9,785 nucleotides of DNA, from NCBI GenBank assembly GCA_002684875.1, contig NYVY01000084.1:1-9785 (forward strand), written 5' to 3'. Under the pieces are notes generated by a model. The model was given only the letters and a program-made list of their open reading frames with translations, was not told where the DNA came from and did no database searches. This stretch comes from Pseudomonadota bacterium (lineage in GTDB: Bacteria > Pseudomonadota > Gammaproteobacteria > Burkholderiales > Burkholderiaceae_A). The number at the start of each line of letters is the position of its first letter. Position 1 is the first letter of the stretch. The translations under genes and the position numbers were made by a program. Positions 1 through 7,052 of this stretch are shown piece by piece.

Positions 1-4
1 ATTA

Positions 5-11
5 CCCTCTC
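5..11 (-). promoter_or_regulatory. Ribosome binding site for a gene beyond the left edge (expected petB)
   Basis: On the minus strand, 33 bases after the petA stop, the sequence GAGAGGG is followed by TAAT and then the window ends. This is a strong Shine-Dalgarno sequence at the right distance for a start codon just outside. In the fbc/pet operon the gene after petA is petB (cytochrome b), so petB is the expected owner. The start codon itself is not visible. Confidence 0.5.
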
Positions 12-43
12 AATATAAAATCTAAATGGTTTTTTTACTCAGG

Positions 44-691
44 CTAAGCTTCGCCCTTTTGATCCTTCCCTATTACTACTTTAGTCTCAGAAACGTACAT
101 ATGTCTCGGTACCTCAAGGTTATCTGGTGCAGGCTTATTTGCGTAAACCCGACCAGCAATGTCGAAAGTAGACCCATGACAGGGACACAAAAACCCTCCA
201 GGCCAGTCGTTCCCCATGTCAGAATTCTTGCCCTGAGGGAATTTTGAAATTGGGGAGCACCCAAGGTGAGAACATATACCAACTCCAACCCAAATCTCGG
301 GCTTAATTGACCGGTGACTATTTTTTGCATAATCGGGTGTTGGTATTTCCTTTCTATTAGACTGTGGATCTGCAAGCTTACTATCAAGCCCATCTAAGCT
401 TTGTAACATTTCAGGAGTCCTTCGGACTATCCAAACTGGTTTGCCTCTCCATTCAACAGTTTTTAACCCTCCAGGGGGAATTGCAGCAATATCAACTTCC
501 ACTGGAGCTCCAGCAGACCGAGCTTTCTCCGATGGTGCCATGGAGACCGCGAAAGGAATCCCTACACCAGCTGCTGCAACGCCTCCCGTCGCCCCACAAG
601 CGATGAGCCACCTTCGCCTATCAACCTCAGACGGTCCTCTCTGACTAAAAGATTCACCTTCGTTAACGATATCTACCTCACTCTTTGCCAT
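44..691 (-). CDS. petA: Ubiquinol-cytochrome c reductase iron-sulfur subunit (Rieske protein)
   Basis: This is the Rieske [2Fe-2S] subunit of cytochrome bc1 (complex III), which passes electrons from ubiquinol to cytochrome c1 at the outer face of the inner membrane. At 215 residues it has the usual length. Box I is CSHLGC (140-145) and box II is CPCHGS (169-174); C140, H142, C169 and H172 should bind the cluster, and C145 with C171 should form the stabilising disulfide. The N terminus has DRRRWL (24-29) followed by a hydrophobic Ala/Gly-rich segment (about 30-51), which is the uncleaved twin-arginine signal anchor typical of bacterial Rieske proteins. Motifs such as VEWRGKPVWI, DWPGGF and NKPAPDNL are as in betaproteobacterial homologues. 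The ATG at 691 is preceded by a GGGA at 8 bases. petB and petC are expected downstream outside the window. The divergent neighbour is the protease gene, and tatABC lies beyond it. Confidence 0.97.
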   Translation of the reverse strand: MAKSEVDIVNEGESFSQRGPSEVDRRRWLIACGATGGVAAAGVGIPFAVSMAPSEKARSAGAPVEVDIAAIPPGGLKTVEWRGKPVWIVRRTPEMLQSLDGLDSKLADPQSNRKEIPTPDYAKNSHRSIKPEIWVGVGICSHLGCSPISKFPQGKNSDMGNDWPGGFLCPCHGSTFDIAGRVYANKPAPDNLEVPRHMYVSETKVVIGKDQKGEA

Positions 692-787
692 GTTTAATAT
701 CCCAAAAAAAAGAAGGGAAAAAATTTCTCAAAACTTAGGGCTAAAAAAGCAGCAAATAGTTTCATAATTCCCTTTATCACTTAATGT

Positions 788-809
788 TACTAACCTCACT
801 AGTACTAAC
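788..809. repeat. Short direct repeat TACTAAC upstream of the protease gene
   Basis: Two perfect copies of TACTAAC (788-794 and 803-809) start 15 bases apart, just upstream of a TATAAT at 816-821. The spacing and position would suit a regulator binding next to RNA polymerase, but a seven-base repeat in AT-rich DNA can also arise by chance. No known operator is recognised. Confidence 0.25.
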
Positions 810-815
810 AACCAA

Positions 816-821
816 TATAAT
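816..821 (+). promoter_or_regulatory. Candidate -10 box for the divergent protease gene
   Basis: A perfect TATAAT hexamer lies 38 bases before the ATG at 860, inside the 168-base gap between divergent petA and the protease gene. No good TTGACA-like -35 box is seen at 16-18 bases upstream, so the promoter may be activator-dependent or weak. No convincing promoter for petA on the other strand was found in the same gap, though one is expected there. Confidence 0.4.
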
Positions 822-859
822 TTACCATACATCTTTAATCCTCTTAAAGAAAACTTAGA

Positions 860-2044
860 ATGAAGCGGCTTTGGCTTATTTTTTCTCAAGCAGTGACCGT
901 ATTTCTCGCCTTAATATTCGTAATCTCAACCCTAAAACCCTTCTGGATTAGTAGTTTTTTTACTTCCCTTGCTGACAAGGCATTTGAGAGAGAAGAAGAT
1001 GCAGTCGTTGAGTCAACACATCTTCCTAATATTGAAATAAAACCACCAATATACGACTCAAAAGGGTTTAGAAAAGCAGCAAAAAGAGCAATGCCATCTG
1101 TAGTTCACATACTGGCTAGACAGCAAAGCACTGTTTTTCCAGATAATCCTTTTTTTTCAGACCCCCTATTCCAAAAATTTTTTTTCAATGACCTAAATCC
1201 ATTTATCAAAAAAAGAAATTCTGCTCTAGGATCTGGTGTAATTGTTGAAAAGAAGGGGCTTATAATTACCAACTATCACGTAATTAAAGATGTTACCAGC
1301 ATCGAAGTAGTACTTTCAGATGGCAGAATGTCTAGAGGAACAATTGTTGGTGTAGATCCAGAAACAGACTTAGCTGTAGTCAAAATACAACTGGGCTCTT
1401 TATCAAGTATCAAATTTGCAAATCCTGACTCACTGAGTGTTGGTGATTTCGTCCTGGCAATAGGAAACCCTTTTGGAGTCGGACAAACAATGACTCAAGG
1501 AATTGTTAGTGCCCTTGGTAGGGATACCCTAAATCTCAATACCTTTGAAAATTTCATTCAAACAGACGCAGCTATAAACCCAGGAAATAGTGGAGGAGCC
1601 CTTGTGAACAACACTGGGAAGCTTGTTGGAATTAATACAGCCATTTATTCAAAAACTGGCAGCAGTGTCGGAATAGGATTTGCCATACCAATTGAAACGG
1701 TTAGATTTGTAACCGAAAAGATTGTCGAAGACGGAGAAGTTTTAAGAGGTTTTGTAGGTATACAATTGGCTGACTTTCCAACCGCTGTTGATTTAAATTC
1801 CTCGAAAAATATAAGCCGTGCTTTTATTCGAAAAGTTGTTAAAGATGCCCCCGCTGATAAAGCTGGTATGCGACCTGGAGATTTTATTCTTGCCATCGAT
1901 GACCAGAAGATCAAAAATTCAAAACAACTTTTAAAAATCATTGCGCAGCTAAAACCAGGAACCTCCACTGACATTTTTATTCGTAGAGGGAAACGTCAAT
2001 TTACAGTTAAGGTTTTTATAAAAAAAAGACCTTTACTGCGTTGA
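860..2044 (+). CDS. Trypsin-like serine protease with one PDZ domain, membrane-anchored (DegS/DegQ family)
   Basis: This is an HtrA/Deg family envelope protease of 394 residues. A hydrophobic N-terminal segment (about 4-30) with no clear cleavage site probably anchors it in the inner membrane, facing the periplasm. The trypsin-like domain spans about 70-290. The catalytic triad is H140 (in TNYHVIKD), D170 (in DPETDLAVVKI) and S244 (in NPGNSGGAL). A Phe-rich stretch at about 93-115 matches the LA loop of Deg proteases. A single PDZ domain follows (about 297-388). One PDZ plus an N-terminal anchor is the architecture of DegS, the stress sensor that cuts anti-sigma factor RseA, rather than of two-PDZ DegP/DegQ. 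No rse genes are nearby, so a signalling role is inference only. The start at 860 has only a weak Shine-Dalgarno sequence. The gene runs opposite to its neighbours and overlaps the 3' end of tatC by 12 bases. Confidence 0.93.
   Translation: MKRLWLIFSQAVTVFLALIFVISTLKPFWISSFFTSLADKAFEREEDAVVESTHLPNIEIKPPIYDSKGFRKAAKRAMPSVVHILARQQSTVFPDNPFFSDPLFQKFFFNDLNPFIKKRNSALGSGVIVEKKGLIITNYHVIKDVTSIEVVLSDGRMSRGTIVGVDPETDLAVVKIQLGSLSSIKFANPDSLSVGDFVLAIGNPFGVGQTMTQGIVSALGRDTLNLNTFENFIQTDAAINPGNSGGALVNNTGKLVGINTAIYSKTGSSVGIGFAIPIETVRFVTEKIVEDGEVLRGFVGIQLADFPTAVDLNSSKNISRAFIRKVVKDAPADKAGMRPGDFILAIDDQKIKNSKQLLKIIAQLKPGTSTDIFIRRGKRQFTVKVFIKKRPLLR
2004..2038. terminator. Inverted repeat at the convergent protease/tatC ends, possible terminator hairpin
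   Basis: The left arm CAGTTAAGGTTTTT (2004-2017) pairs with the right arm AAAGACCTTTACTG (2025-2038): four pairs, one T-T mismatch, then nine pairs including one G-T, around a seven-base A-rich loop. It covers the last codons of both convergent genes, which leave no spacer for a terminator. Neither side has a long U-tract directly after the outer stem, so it is not a textbook intrinsic terminator. It could be a bidirectional 3'-end hairpin that blocks read-through or exonucleases. Confidence 0.45.
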
Positions 2045-2785
2045 TGATTGATCGGCTTTTGATTTGCTCAATGTGTATTTAGATAGCAGAATTCCAAATT
2101 GAAAAAGGATACACAGTGGAAGAGCTAACATAAATTGTGAAACTACATCTGGAGGAGTAACAATTGCTGCAATAATAAAAGAGATGACAACAAAATACGG
2201 ACGAAAAGCAACCATTTGTTTTATCGAAAAAATATCAAGTCGGACAAGTAACATTTGAACCACTGGGGTTTCGAAAGAAAGGCCAAAAACAAGAAATAAA
2301 GACATGCTAAATGAAAAATATTTATCAACATCTGTTGCAATTTGGACATCAGAAGGAGATATTCCCACGATAAAATTAAAAACCGTTGGGAACACAATAA
2401 AATAAGCAAAACACATTCCGCTCAAAAACAATAAAAAACTACTTAAAACAATGGGTAGTGCTAGTTTTTTTTCATTAGCGTACAAGGCGGGCTCGACAAA
2501 CGCCCAAACCTGCCAGAGAACATATGGAAGCGTAATAATAAAAGACATAAAAAAAGTTACTTTAATGGGGACAAAAAAAGGTGCTATAACATCTGTAGCA
2601 ATCATACTTGTCCCCTCTGGCAGAGCAGAAATTAAAGGCTCCGCAAACAAATTATATATTTCTGGCGCCCAAGGAATAAGAGCTATAAAACATACTAAAA
2701 CAGCGGCTAAAGATTTAATTACTCTTTCTCGTAATTCTACAAGATGTGGCAAAAACCCCTGTTTTTCACTAGAATCTTCATCCAT
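2033..2785 (-). CDS. tatC: Sec-independent protein translocase protein TatC
   Basis: TatC is the polytopic receptor of the twin-arginine translocase; together with TatB it binds Tat signal peptides on folded cargo. The protein has 250 residues, the usual size, and about six membrane segments. Family landmarks are visible: FLPHLVELRERV (11-22) with E17 in the cytoplasmic N-terminal signal-peptide site, FVEPALYANEK (97-107) with E105, FGLSFETPVV (168-177) with E172 inside a membrane helix, and TPPDVVSQ (211-218) before the last helix. The ATG at 2785 follows AGGTG by a good spacing, and that site overlaps the tatB stop codon, so the two genes are probably translationally coupled (six-base gap). 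The 3' end overlaps the convergent protease gene by 12 bases. Confidence 0.97.
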   Translation of the reverse strand: MDEDSSEKQGFLPHLVELRERVIKSLAAVLVCFIALIPWAPEIYNLFAEPLISALPEGTSMIATDVIAPFFVPIKVTFFMSFIITLPYVLWQVWAFVEPALYANEKKLALPIVLSSFLLFLSGMCFAYFIVFPTVFNFIVGISPSDVQIATDVDKYFSFSMSLFLVFGLSFETPVVQMLLVRLDIFSIKQMVAFRPYFVVISFIIAAIVTPPDVVSQFMLALPLCILFQFGILLSKYTLSKSKADQSSTQ

Positions 2786-2791
2786 TAAATG

Positions 2792-3211
2792 TCACCTTTT
2801 CCGTCTTTGGGCCTTTGATCTCAGTTTGACTTTTTCCCTTAATTTCAATTGAAAGTTCTCCTCTTTCCATGAAAGTTTAGGAGAGTTTATAAAGAATTTA
2901 ATATTTTTTTCCTGGCTAATGCTGTCCTCGGTATTATTTACGGAGGCACTCAGGGCCTGAAGCTCCTTATTCAAGGAAATAAATTCTTCGTTGCAGTTCT
3001 CTTTTATATTGTTAATTTCGTTTTCAGCGTCTTTAAATTCGGAAAGGTCGATTTCTTTTTCTACATCTGACTTAACTTGAGAAACATACGACTGACCTTT
3101 TGAAAGCAAGACCCCGAAGGTTTTAAATAATACAGGCAACCTTTTGGGACCGACAACTAATAAACATGCAAGCCCAATGATACCCAATTCGAAAAAACCA
3201 ATGTCTAACAC
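2792..3211 (-). CDS. tatB: Sec-independent protein translocase protein TatB
   Basis: TatB is the single-span partner of TatC in the Tat signal-peptide receptor. The 139-residue protein begins MLDIGFFELGIIG, with the conserved Glu at position 8 in the membrane helix (about 5-20) and the Gly-Pro hinge at 21-22 in VVGPKRLP. An amphipathic helix follows (about 23-50), then a long charged, probably coiled tail (51-105) and a very basic C terminus. The start is GTG at 3211, chosen because it gives exactly the family N terminus and has AGGA six bases upstream; the ATG at 3215 is out of frame. The gene begins 15 bases after tatA and ends six bases before tatC. The variable tail is usual for TatB. Confidence 0.94.
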   Translation of the reverse strand: MLDIGFFELGIIGLACLLVVGPKRLPVLFKTFGVLLSKGQSYVSQVKSDVEKEIDLSEFKDAENEINNIKENCNEEFISLNKELQALSASVNNTEDSISQEKNIKFFINSPKLSWKEENFQLKLREKVKLRSKAQRRKR

Positions 3212-3226
3212 ACATTATCCTAAAAA

Positions 3227-3469
3227 TTAATTTTTTCTTTTTTCCCGTGCGCTAACATTAATCGTCTCAGTCTTTTCATTTGTCTCATTACTTGTGTGAC
3301 TTTCTAAGGAAGATAAATCTTGGTCTCCAGGTTTTCCCTCCTTCAGCCCCTCTTTAAAACCTTTAACAGCCCCACCAAGGTCGCTTCCTAAGTTTTTCAA
3401 CTTCTTCGTCCCAAAAACCAAAATGATAACTATTAATACTATTAGCCACTGCCAAACGCTCAATCCCAT
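3227..3469 (-). CDS. tatA: Sec-independent protein translocase protein TatA
   Basis: TatA is the pore-forming or membrane-thinning subunit that assembles on TatBC to let folded proteins cross the inner membrane. The 80-residue protein begins [20 protein letters not shown]. It has a membrane helix (about 4-19), the conserved F19-G20 hinge, and an amphipathic helix (about 22-44) with the family motif [16 protein letters not shown] short polar, Glu/Lys-rich tail follows. It lacks the Glu at position 8 that marks TatB, so it is TatA-type. An AAAGG lies upstream of the ATG at a rather long distance (11 bases). It is the first gene of tatABC and follows hisE after 97 bases, with a candidate promoter between them. 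Confidence 0.96.
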   Translation of the reverse strand: MGLSVWQWLIVLIVIILVFGTKKLKNLGSDLGGAVKGFKEGLKEGKPGDQDLSSLESHTSNETNEKTETINVSAREKRKN

Positions 3470-3525
3470 AATTTAATAACACCTTTCGTAAATTCTTTAT
3501 AAGCAAAAAAATTCTACAATTTGTA

Positions 3526-3534
3526 TTTATAGCA
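3526..3534 (-). promoter_or_regulatory. Candidate extended -10 promoter for tatABC
   Basis: In the 97-base gap between hisE and tatA, the minus strand reads TGCTATAAA: a TG, one base, then TATAAA (five of six matches to TATAAT). This is an extended -10 element, which can work without a good -35 box; none is obvious here. It would start transcription about 50 bases before the tatA ATG and let the tat genes be made independently of the his genes. I see no hairpin with a T-run in the gap, so read-through from hisE is also possible. Confidence 0.35.
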
Positions 3535-3566
3535 AGACTCAACCTGCAAAAGTTATACTAAATCAA

Positions 3567-3893
3567 TTATTCCTGCTTTCGTGATTCTTTTTCCACGAAC
3601 CCCGACACTCCTTCTCGCGCGATTAACACATTAACTACTTCATCTAAGCTTATATCAAGTTTCTCTAAAAGAACAAGATAATGAAACAACAAATCAGCGG
3701 ACTCGTGTAAGACGCTATCCCTCTTTTCTAACGAGGCAGCTATGACTAACTCTGTGCTCTCTTCTATAATCTTTTTTAATACAACACTGTCACTAGCTTT
3801 TAATAATGCCGCTACATATGACTCAGATGGATCACTTTTCTTTCGACTTTTAATAATATCAATTGTTCTCGATAAGTTTAAATCTCTTTTCAC
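3567..3893 (-). CDS. hisE: Phosphoribosyl-ATP pyrophosphatase
   Basis: HisE removes pyrophosphate from phosphoribosyl-ATP to give phosphoribosyl-AMP, the second step of histidine synthesis. It has 108 residues, standard for a stand-alone HisE, and the all-alpha MazG-like fold signature: KKIIEESTELVIAA (40-53) with E44/E45 and E48, and ESADLLFHYLVLL (64-76) with E64 and D67, which should bind Mg. The C-terminal AREGVSGFVEKESRK resembles the family ending. The start is GTG at 3893, preceded by GAGGA four bases upstream; nearby ATG codons are out of frame. It lies 23 bases after hisI and is a separate gene rather than a hisIE fusion. It is the last his gene before the tat genes. Confidence 0.95.
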   Translation of the reverse strand: MKRDLNLSRTIDIIKSRKKSDPSESYVAALLKASDSVVLKKIIEESTELVIAASLEKRDSVLHESADLLFHYLVLLEKLDISLDEVVNVLIAREGVSGFVEKESRKQE

Positions 3894-3916
3894 ATTTTCC
3901 TCATCTTCATAATGTT

Positions 3917-4264
3917 TTAGCTTTCATTCCACACAACTCCTTCTCGTCTTCGGAAAAAACAACTTGGCTTTCCAGTATGACAAGCGATACCCTTCTTCTG
4001 ATCAACTATCAATAGTATAGAGTCGCCATCACAATCAAGAAATATATCCTTTACAATCTGATACTGCCCAGAGGTCTCACCTTTATGCCAAAGACTTTTT
4101 CTGGACCTTGAGTAATAGAAAACCGAACCGATCTCAAGCGTTTTTAAAATAGACTCTCGAGACATCCAAGCTAACATCAAAACTTTTCTTGTTCGATAAT
4201 CCTGAGCAACAGAAGCTACAAGACCCTCCTCGTTAAACTTTACAAAGTCAATTAAGTCTGACAT
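3917..4264 (-). CDS. hisI: Phosphoribosyl-AMP cyclohydrolase
   Basis: HisI opens the adenine ring of phosphoribosyl-AMP to give ProFAR, the third step of the pathway. From the ATG at 4264 the protein has 115 residues. The metal sites are clear: DCDGD (77-81) with D77, D79 and D81 for Mg, and C78, C95 (in ACHTG) and C102 (in SCFF) for zinc. WHKGETSG (59-66) is the conserved substrate-binding stretch. An upstream in-frame ATG at 4348 would add 28 residues unlike the family and lie deep inside hisF. I chose 4264 because GGAGG ends five bases before it and the protein then begins like other HisI proteins. The gene overlaps the 3' end of hisF by 17 bases, so translation is probably coupled. Confidence 0.95.
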   Translation of the reverse strand: MSDLIDFVKFNEEGLVASVAQDYRTRKVLMLAWMSRESILKTLEIGSVFYYSRSRKSLWHKGETSGQYQIVKDIFLDCDGDSILLIVDQKKGIACHTGKPSCFFRRREGVVWNES

Positions 4265-5012
4265 TAACACCTCCATCTTGGAGAAATTTCTTAGTTTCTT
4301 GAATCGAAAAAGTCCCAAAATGAAAAACTGACGCTGCCAAAACGGCATCAGCTTTACCTAATACCAATCCATCTAAAAAATGGTTCAACTCCCCAACTCC
4401 CCCAGAGGCAATCACCGGAATTCCTACACTACTGGAAATTGCTCTAGTCAATCCCGTATCAAAACCAGTTTTTGTCCCATCTTTGTCCATACTTGTAATA
4501 AGCAGTTCTCCAGCACCCAGCTTCTCTACTTTACGAGCCCAATCGACCGCATCCAAGCCAGTTGGTTGAGTTCCACCGTGAGTAAATATTTGCCAAGTAC
4601 CGTCATTCAAATTCTTTCTAGCATCAATAGCAACAACAATACATTGGGCACCAAAAGTTTTTGAACAATTAGCTATGAGTTCAGGATCGACAACGGCAGC
4701 AGAATTGATGCTCACCTTATCTGCTCCTGCTAACAATAAATTTGCGACATCATTTACTGACTTAATTCCCCCTCCAACTGTTAGAGGCACAAACACTTGT
4801 TCAGCTACCTTTGAGACTACCTCTACTAATGTTTTCCTCTTTTCTTTTGTAGCGGTTATATCTAGAAACGCTATCTCATCAGCACCCTGATCACTGTATC
4901 TTTTGGCAACCTCAACAGGGTCGCCAGCATCTTTTAAATTAACAAAGTTTACACCTTTAACCACTCTACCAGCATCGATATCCAAACAAGGTATGATTCT
5001 TTTAGTTAACAT
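4248..5012 (-). CDS. hisF: Imidazole glycerol phosphate synthase, cyclase subunit
   Basis: HisF is the (beta/alpha)8 cyclase half of IGP synthase. With ammonia delivered by HisH it turns PRFAR into imidazole glycerol phosphate and AICAR, linking the pathway to purine synthesis. The 254-residue protein starts [13 protein letters not shown], with catalytic D11, and has the second catalytic Asp at D130 in VVAIDARKN. Phosphate-binding loops TVGGGIKS (78-85) and IASGGVG are present, as is [13 protein letters not shown]. The ATG at 5012 lies within the 3' end of hisA (11-base overlap), with GAGGT just upstream. hisF and hisA share an ancestral fold, visible in the parallel GGG and SGG phosphate loops. 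Confidence 0.97.
   Translation of the reverse strand: MLTKRIIPCLDIDAGRVVKGVNFVNLKDAGDPVEVAKRYSDQGADEIAFLDITATKEKRKTLVEVVSKVAEQVFVPLTVGGGIKSVNDVANLLLAGADKVSINSAAVVDPELIANCSKTFGAQCIVVAIDARKNLNDGTWQIFTHGGTQPTGLDAVDWARKVEKLGAGELLITSMDKDGTKTGFDTGLTRAISSSVGIPVIASGGVGELNHFLDGLVLGKADAVLAASVFHFGTFSIQETKKFLQDGGVNVRLN
4270..4274 (-). promoter_or_regulatory. Ribosome binding site that sets the hisI start
   Basis: GGAGG lies five bases before the ATG at 4264 and is inside the last codons of hisF (Gly-Gly-Val of its C terminus). It decides the hisI start against the longer in-frame alternative at 4348. Confidence 0.75.
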
Positions 5013-5760
5013 TCGGACCTCTTAACCTTTGGAGCTTCTTTGAAACATGTGATAATCTTATTTTACCCTCATACAGGGCTTTCCCCAAAATAACCCCTTG
5101 AATTCCTTTGCTAAAGTTTTCTGATAATTCAAAAATCTCATTTTCAGAAGATAGCCCGCCTGACGCTATAACTGGAATTTTGGTAATCGATGCTAACGCC
5201 AAAGTAGACTCCAAATTTATACCAACCTGCATACCATCTCTAGAAATATCCGTATAGAGTATGCTCGAAACTCCATAATCTTCTATCCGCTTGACAGCTT
5301 CCGTCATGGTTTGATTTGAATTATTTTTCCAACCTCTAGTAGCAACTTTTCCATTTCTTGCGTCCATTGAGACAATAATTCTTCCCTCAAAAGACCTACA
5401 TGCTTCTTTAACAAACTCAGGGTTTTCTATTGCAGCTGTGCCAATCACAACAAAACTGGCTCCTTGACTTACAAGCTCATCTACCGTTTTCATCGATCTA
5501 ACCCCTCCGCCCACCTGAATCGGAACCTTCTTTCCACAATGTTCTAATACATTTTTTATATTTTTTGAATTTTTCTGAGCTCCTTGGAAAGCACCATCTA
5601 AATCGACTAGATGTAACCGATCTGTTCCATTGTCAATCCATTTTTGAGCGGTTTGAAGCACGTTATCTGAGTAAACAGTAACTTGTTCTGCTTCTCCCTG
5701 CCTTAAACGAACACATTCTCCATTTTTTATATCTATTGCTGCGATGAGGTTAAATGACAA
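5002..5760 (-). CDS. hisA: 1-(5-phosphoribosyl)-5-[(5-phosphoribosylamino)methylideneamino]imidazole-4-carboxamide isomerase
   Basis: HisA is the (beta/alpha)8 isomerase that converts ProFAR to PRFAR by an Amadori rearrangement. It has 252 residues. Catalytic residues are D10 (in [13 protein letters not shown]) and D133 (in [15 protein letters not shown]). Phosphate loops QVGGGVRS (82-89) and IASGGLSS are visible, along with YTDISRDGM. The start codon is TTG at 5760: it gives the family N terminus, and AAGGAG sits six bases upstream. No in-frame ATG fits. It follows hisH by 39 bases and overlaps hisF by 11. Use of a TTG start may lower initiation, offset by the strong ribosome binding site. 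Confidence 0.96.
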   Translation of the reverse strand: MSFNLIAAIDIKNGECVRLRQGEAEQVTVYSDNVLQTAQKWIDNGTDRLHLVDLDGAFQGAQKNSKNIKNVLEHCGKKVPIQVGGGVRSMKTVDELVSQGASFVVIGTAAIENPEFVKEACRSFEGRIIVSMDARNGKVATRGWKNNSNQTMTEAVKRIEDYGVSSILYTDISRDGMQVGINLESTLALASITKIPVIASGGLSSENEIFELSENFSKGIQGVILGKALYEGKIRLSHVSKKLQRLRGPNVN

Positions 5761-5766
5761 ATGGTT

Positions 5767-5772
5767 CTCCTT
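5767..5772 (-). promoter_or_regulatory. Strong ribosome binding site for the TTG start of hisA
   Basis: AAGGAG is separated by six bases from the TTG at 5760. It is the best Shine-Dalgarno match among the his genes here and supports the unusual start codon. Confidence 0.75.
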
Positions 5773-5799
5773 AATGAATGATTTTCAAAACTAAAACTA

Positions 5800-6420
5800 T
5801 TACGGATTCCAATGGATAAAGTTTTTTAAAAATTTTAATCCTAACTGAGAACTTTTTTCTGGGTGAAATTGAGTAGCAATAATATTATCTTTAGCGATAA
5901 TACTAGGAAATGAATTTCCGTAAGTAGTTTTTGCAATTACCACAGAGCTTTCGGATGGTTGTGTGTAATAACTGTGAACGAAATAAAAATAATTTGCATT
6001 GCTATTATTGAGTATCTTGTTAAGAACTGGATGCTCCGTATTAACGTCAATACTGTTCCATCCCATGTGAGGAATTTTTAATTGATTTTTTTTACTAAAC
6101 TTTCGCACACTACCTTTAATGACACCTAACCCATCACTTGGTCCCTCTTCTGAATAATCTAGCAATAGCTGTTGCCCTAAACAAATCCCCAAAAATGGTT
6201 TTTCATTTAGGCAAGTTTTTAATTCATCTATTAAATTCAACTCGACTAACCTGTCTAAACAACCCACCATCGACCCTTGACCAGGAAAAATGATTTTACT
6301 TGCTTTTTTTAGCACTTTACTACTAACAGCAAGCTCAACACTGACGTCTGGACAAGCTCTCTTGATAGCCAAAACGATGCTTCTAATATTACCTACCCCG
6401 ATATTAATAACAGCAATCAT
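5800..6420 (-). CDS. hisH: Imidazole glycerol phosphate synthase, glutamine amidotransferase subunit
   Basis: HisH is the class I glutaminase half of IGP synthase; it frees ammonia from glutamine and channels it to HisF. At 206 residues it is typical. The catalytic triad is C80 (in FLGICLGQQ), H186 and E188 (in TQFHPEKS). FPGQG (45-49) forms the oxyanion-side loop, and IPHMGWN and FVHSYY are conserved family motifs. The N terminus reads MIAVINIGVGN, where most homologues have an Asp-Tyr-Gly-Met-Gly-type motif, a small deviation. The ATG at 6420 lies 15 bases after the hisB stop and has no recognisable Shine-Dalgarno sequence, so it may depend on ribosomes finishing hisB. The partner HisF is two genes downstream. 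Confidence 0.97.
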   Translation of the reverse strand: MIAVINIGVGNIRSIVLAIKRACPDVSVELAVSSKVLKKASKIIFPGQGSMVGCLDRLVELNLIDELKTCLNEKPFLGICLGQQLLLDYSEEGPSDGLGVIKGSVRKFSKKNQLKIPHMGWNSIDVNTEHPVLNKILNNSNANYFYFVHSYYTQPSESSVVIAKTTYGNSFPSIIAKDNIIATQFHPEKSSQLGLKFLKNFIHWNP

Positions 6421-6435
6421 GTCAGTCGGAAATTT

Positions 6436-7026
6436 TTATAATGAACCTTTTGTTGAAGGGACAGCTAGACTAGGGTTGATTTGATTAATATTCACTGAAT
6501 GACGCAACACGATCGCAAAACATTTAAAGATACTTTCGCACTGATGGTGTGCATTAACCCCATAAATGTTTTCAATATGCAGAGTTACTCCAGCGTGATT
6601 AACAAAGCCTTGGAAGAATTCTCTAATCAAATCTAAGTCGAAGTCTCCAGCTTTCGGCCGAGTCCAATCACACTGAAAATGAAGACCTGGTCGACCAGAA
6701 ATATCTAAAACCACTCTGGAAAGGGATTCATCTAAAGGAACATATGCACTTCCAAACCGGTTAATTCCAGCTTTCTTTCCAAGTGCCTTATTTAGGGCTT
6801 GACCTATTGTTATACCTACATCCTCAACGGTGTGATGCGGGTCTACTGACAAATCTCCATTTGCAAAGACTTTTAAGCCGATTTTCCCATGTCTACTGAT
6901 CTGGTCCAGCATATGATCCAAAAATGGCAACCCAGTTTTGTATTCACTCTGCGTACTATCCTCCAAATCAAGTATTACTTTTATAGATGTTTCTCCAGTG
7001 TTTCTTTCAACATTAGCGCTACGCAT
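6436..7026 (-). CDS. hisB: Imidazoleglycerol-phosphate dehydratase
   Basis: HisB dehydrates imidazole glycerol phosphate to imidazole acetol phosphate, the substrate of HisC. It has 196 residues and is the monofunctional form, without the N-terminal histidinol-phosphatase domain of enterobacterial HisB, so that phosphatase must be encoded elsewhere. Metal-binding motifs are [11 protein letters not shown] (37-47), HHTVED (64-69) and HHQCE (160-164), from the two repeated half-domains; the C terminus PSTKGSL matches the family. The ATG at 7026 has GAGGG close upstream. Only 26 bases separate it from the divergent hisC, with no convincing promoter in that gap, so its transcript probably begins further upstream, either inside hisC on the opposite strand or before hisG. 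Confidence 0.97.
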   Translation of the reverse strand: MRSANVERNTGETSIKVILDLEDSTQSEYKTGLPFLDHMLDQISRHGKIGLKVFANGDLSVDPHHTVEDVGITIGQALNKALGKKAGINRFGSAYVPLDESLSRVVLDISGRPGLHFQCDWTRPKAGDFDLDLIREFFQGFVNHAGVTLHIENIYGVNAHHQCESIFKCFAIVLRHSVNINQINPSLAVPSTKGSL

Positions 7027-7052
7027 AAACCCTCTTATAGTAAAATAAGGTA

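Noticed and set aside
26..644. Plus-strand and alternative-frame open reading frames over petA
   Set aside because: They are shadows of the clearly coding Rieske frame; none has a recognisable domain or a good ribosome binding site.
1150..1185. Two runs of eight T in the protease gene as possible phase-variation tracts
   Set aside because: Both encode Phe-Phe pairs in an AT-rich gene within the expected LA loop; similar runs are common across the window and the frame is intact.
3511..3530. TACAA/TTGTA inverted repeat with a following T-run in the hisE-tatA gap as an intrinsic terminator
   Set aside because: The arms are five bases with a single base between them, so a hairpin cannot form usefully.
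4265..4348. N-terminal extension of hisI from the in-frame ATG at 4348
   Set aside because: It would overlap hisF by about 100 bases, does not resemble HisI, and the GGAGG before 4264 marks a better start.
7027..7052. TATAGT at 7036-7041 as a -10 box for hisC
   Set aside because: It would start transcription within a few bases of the ATG and remove the ribosome binding site; no -35 partner is present.
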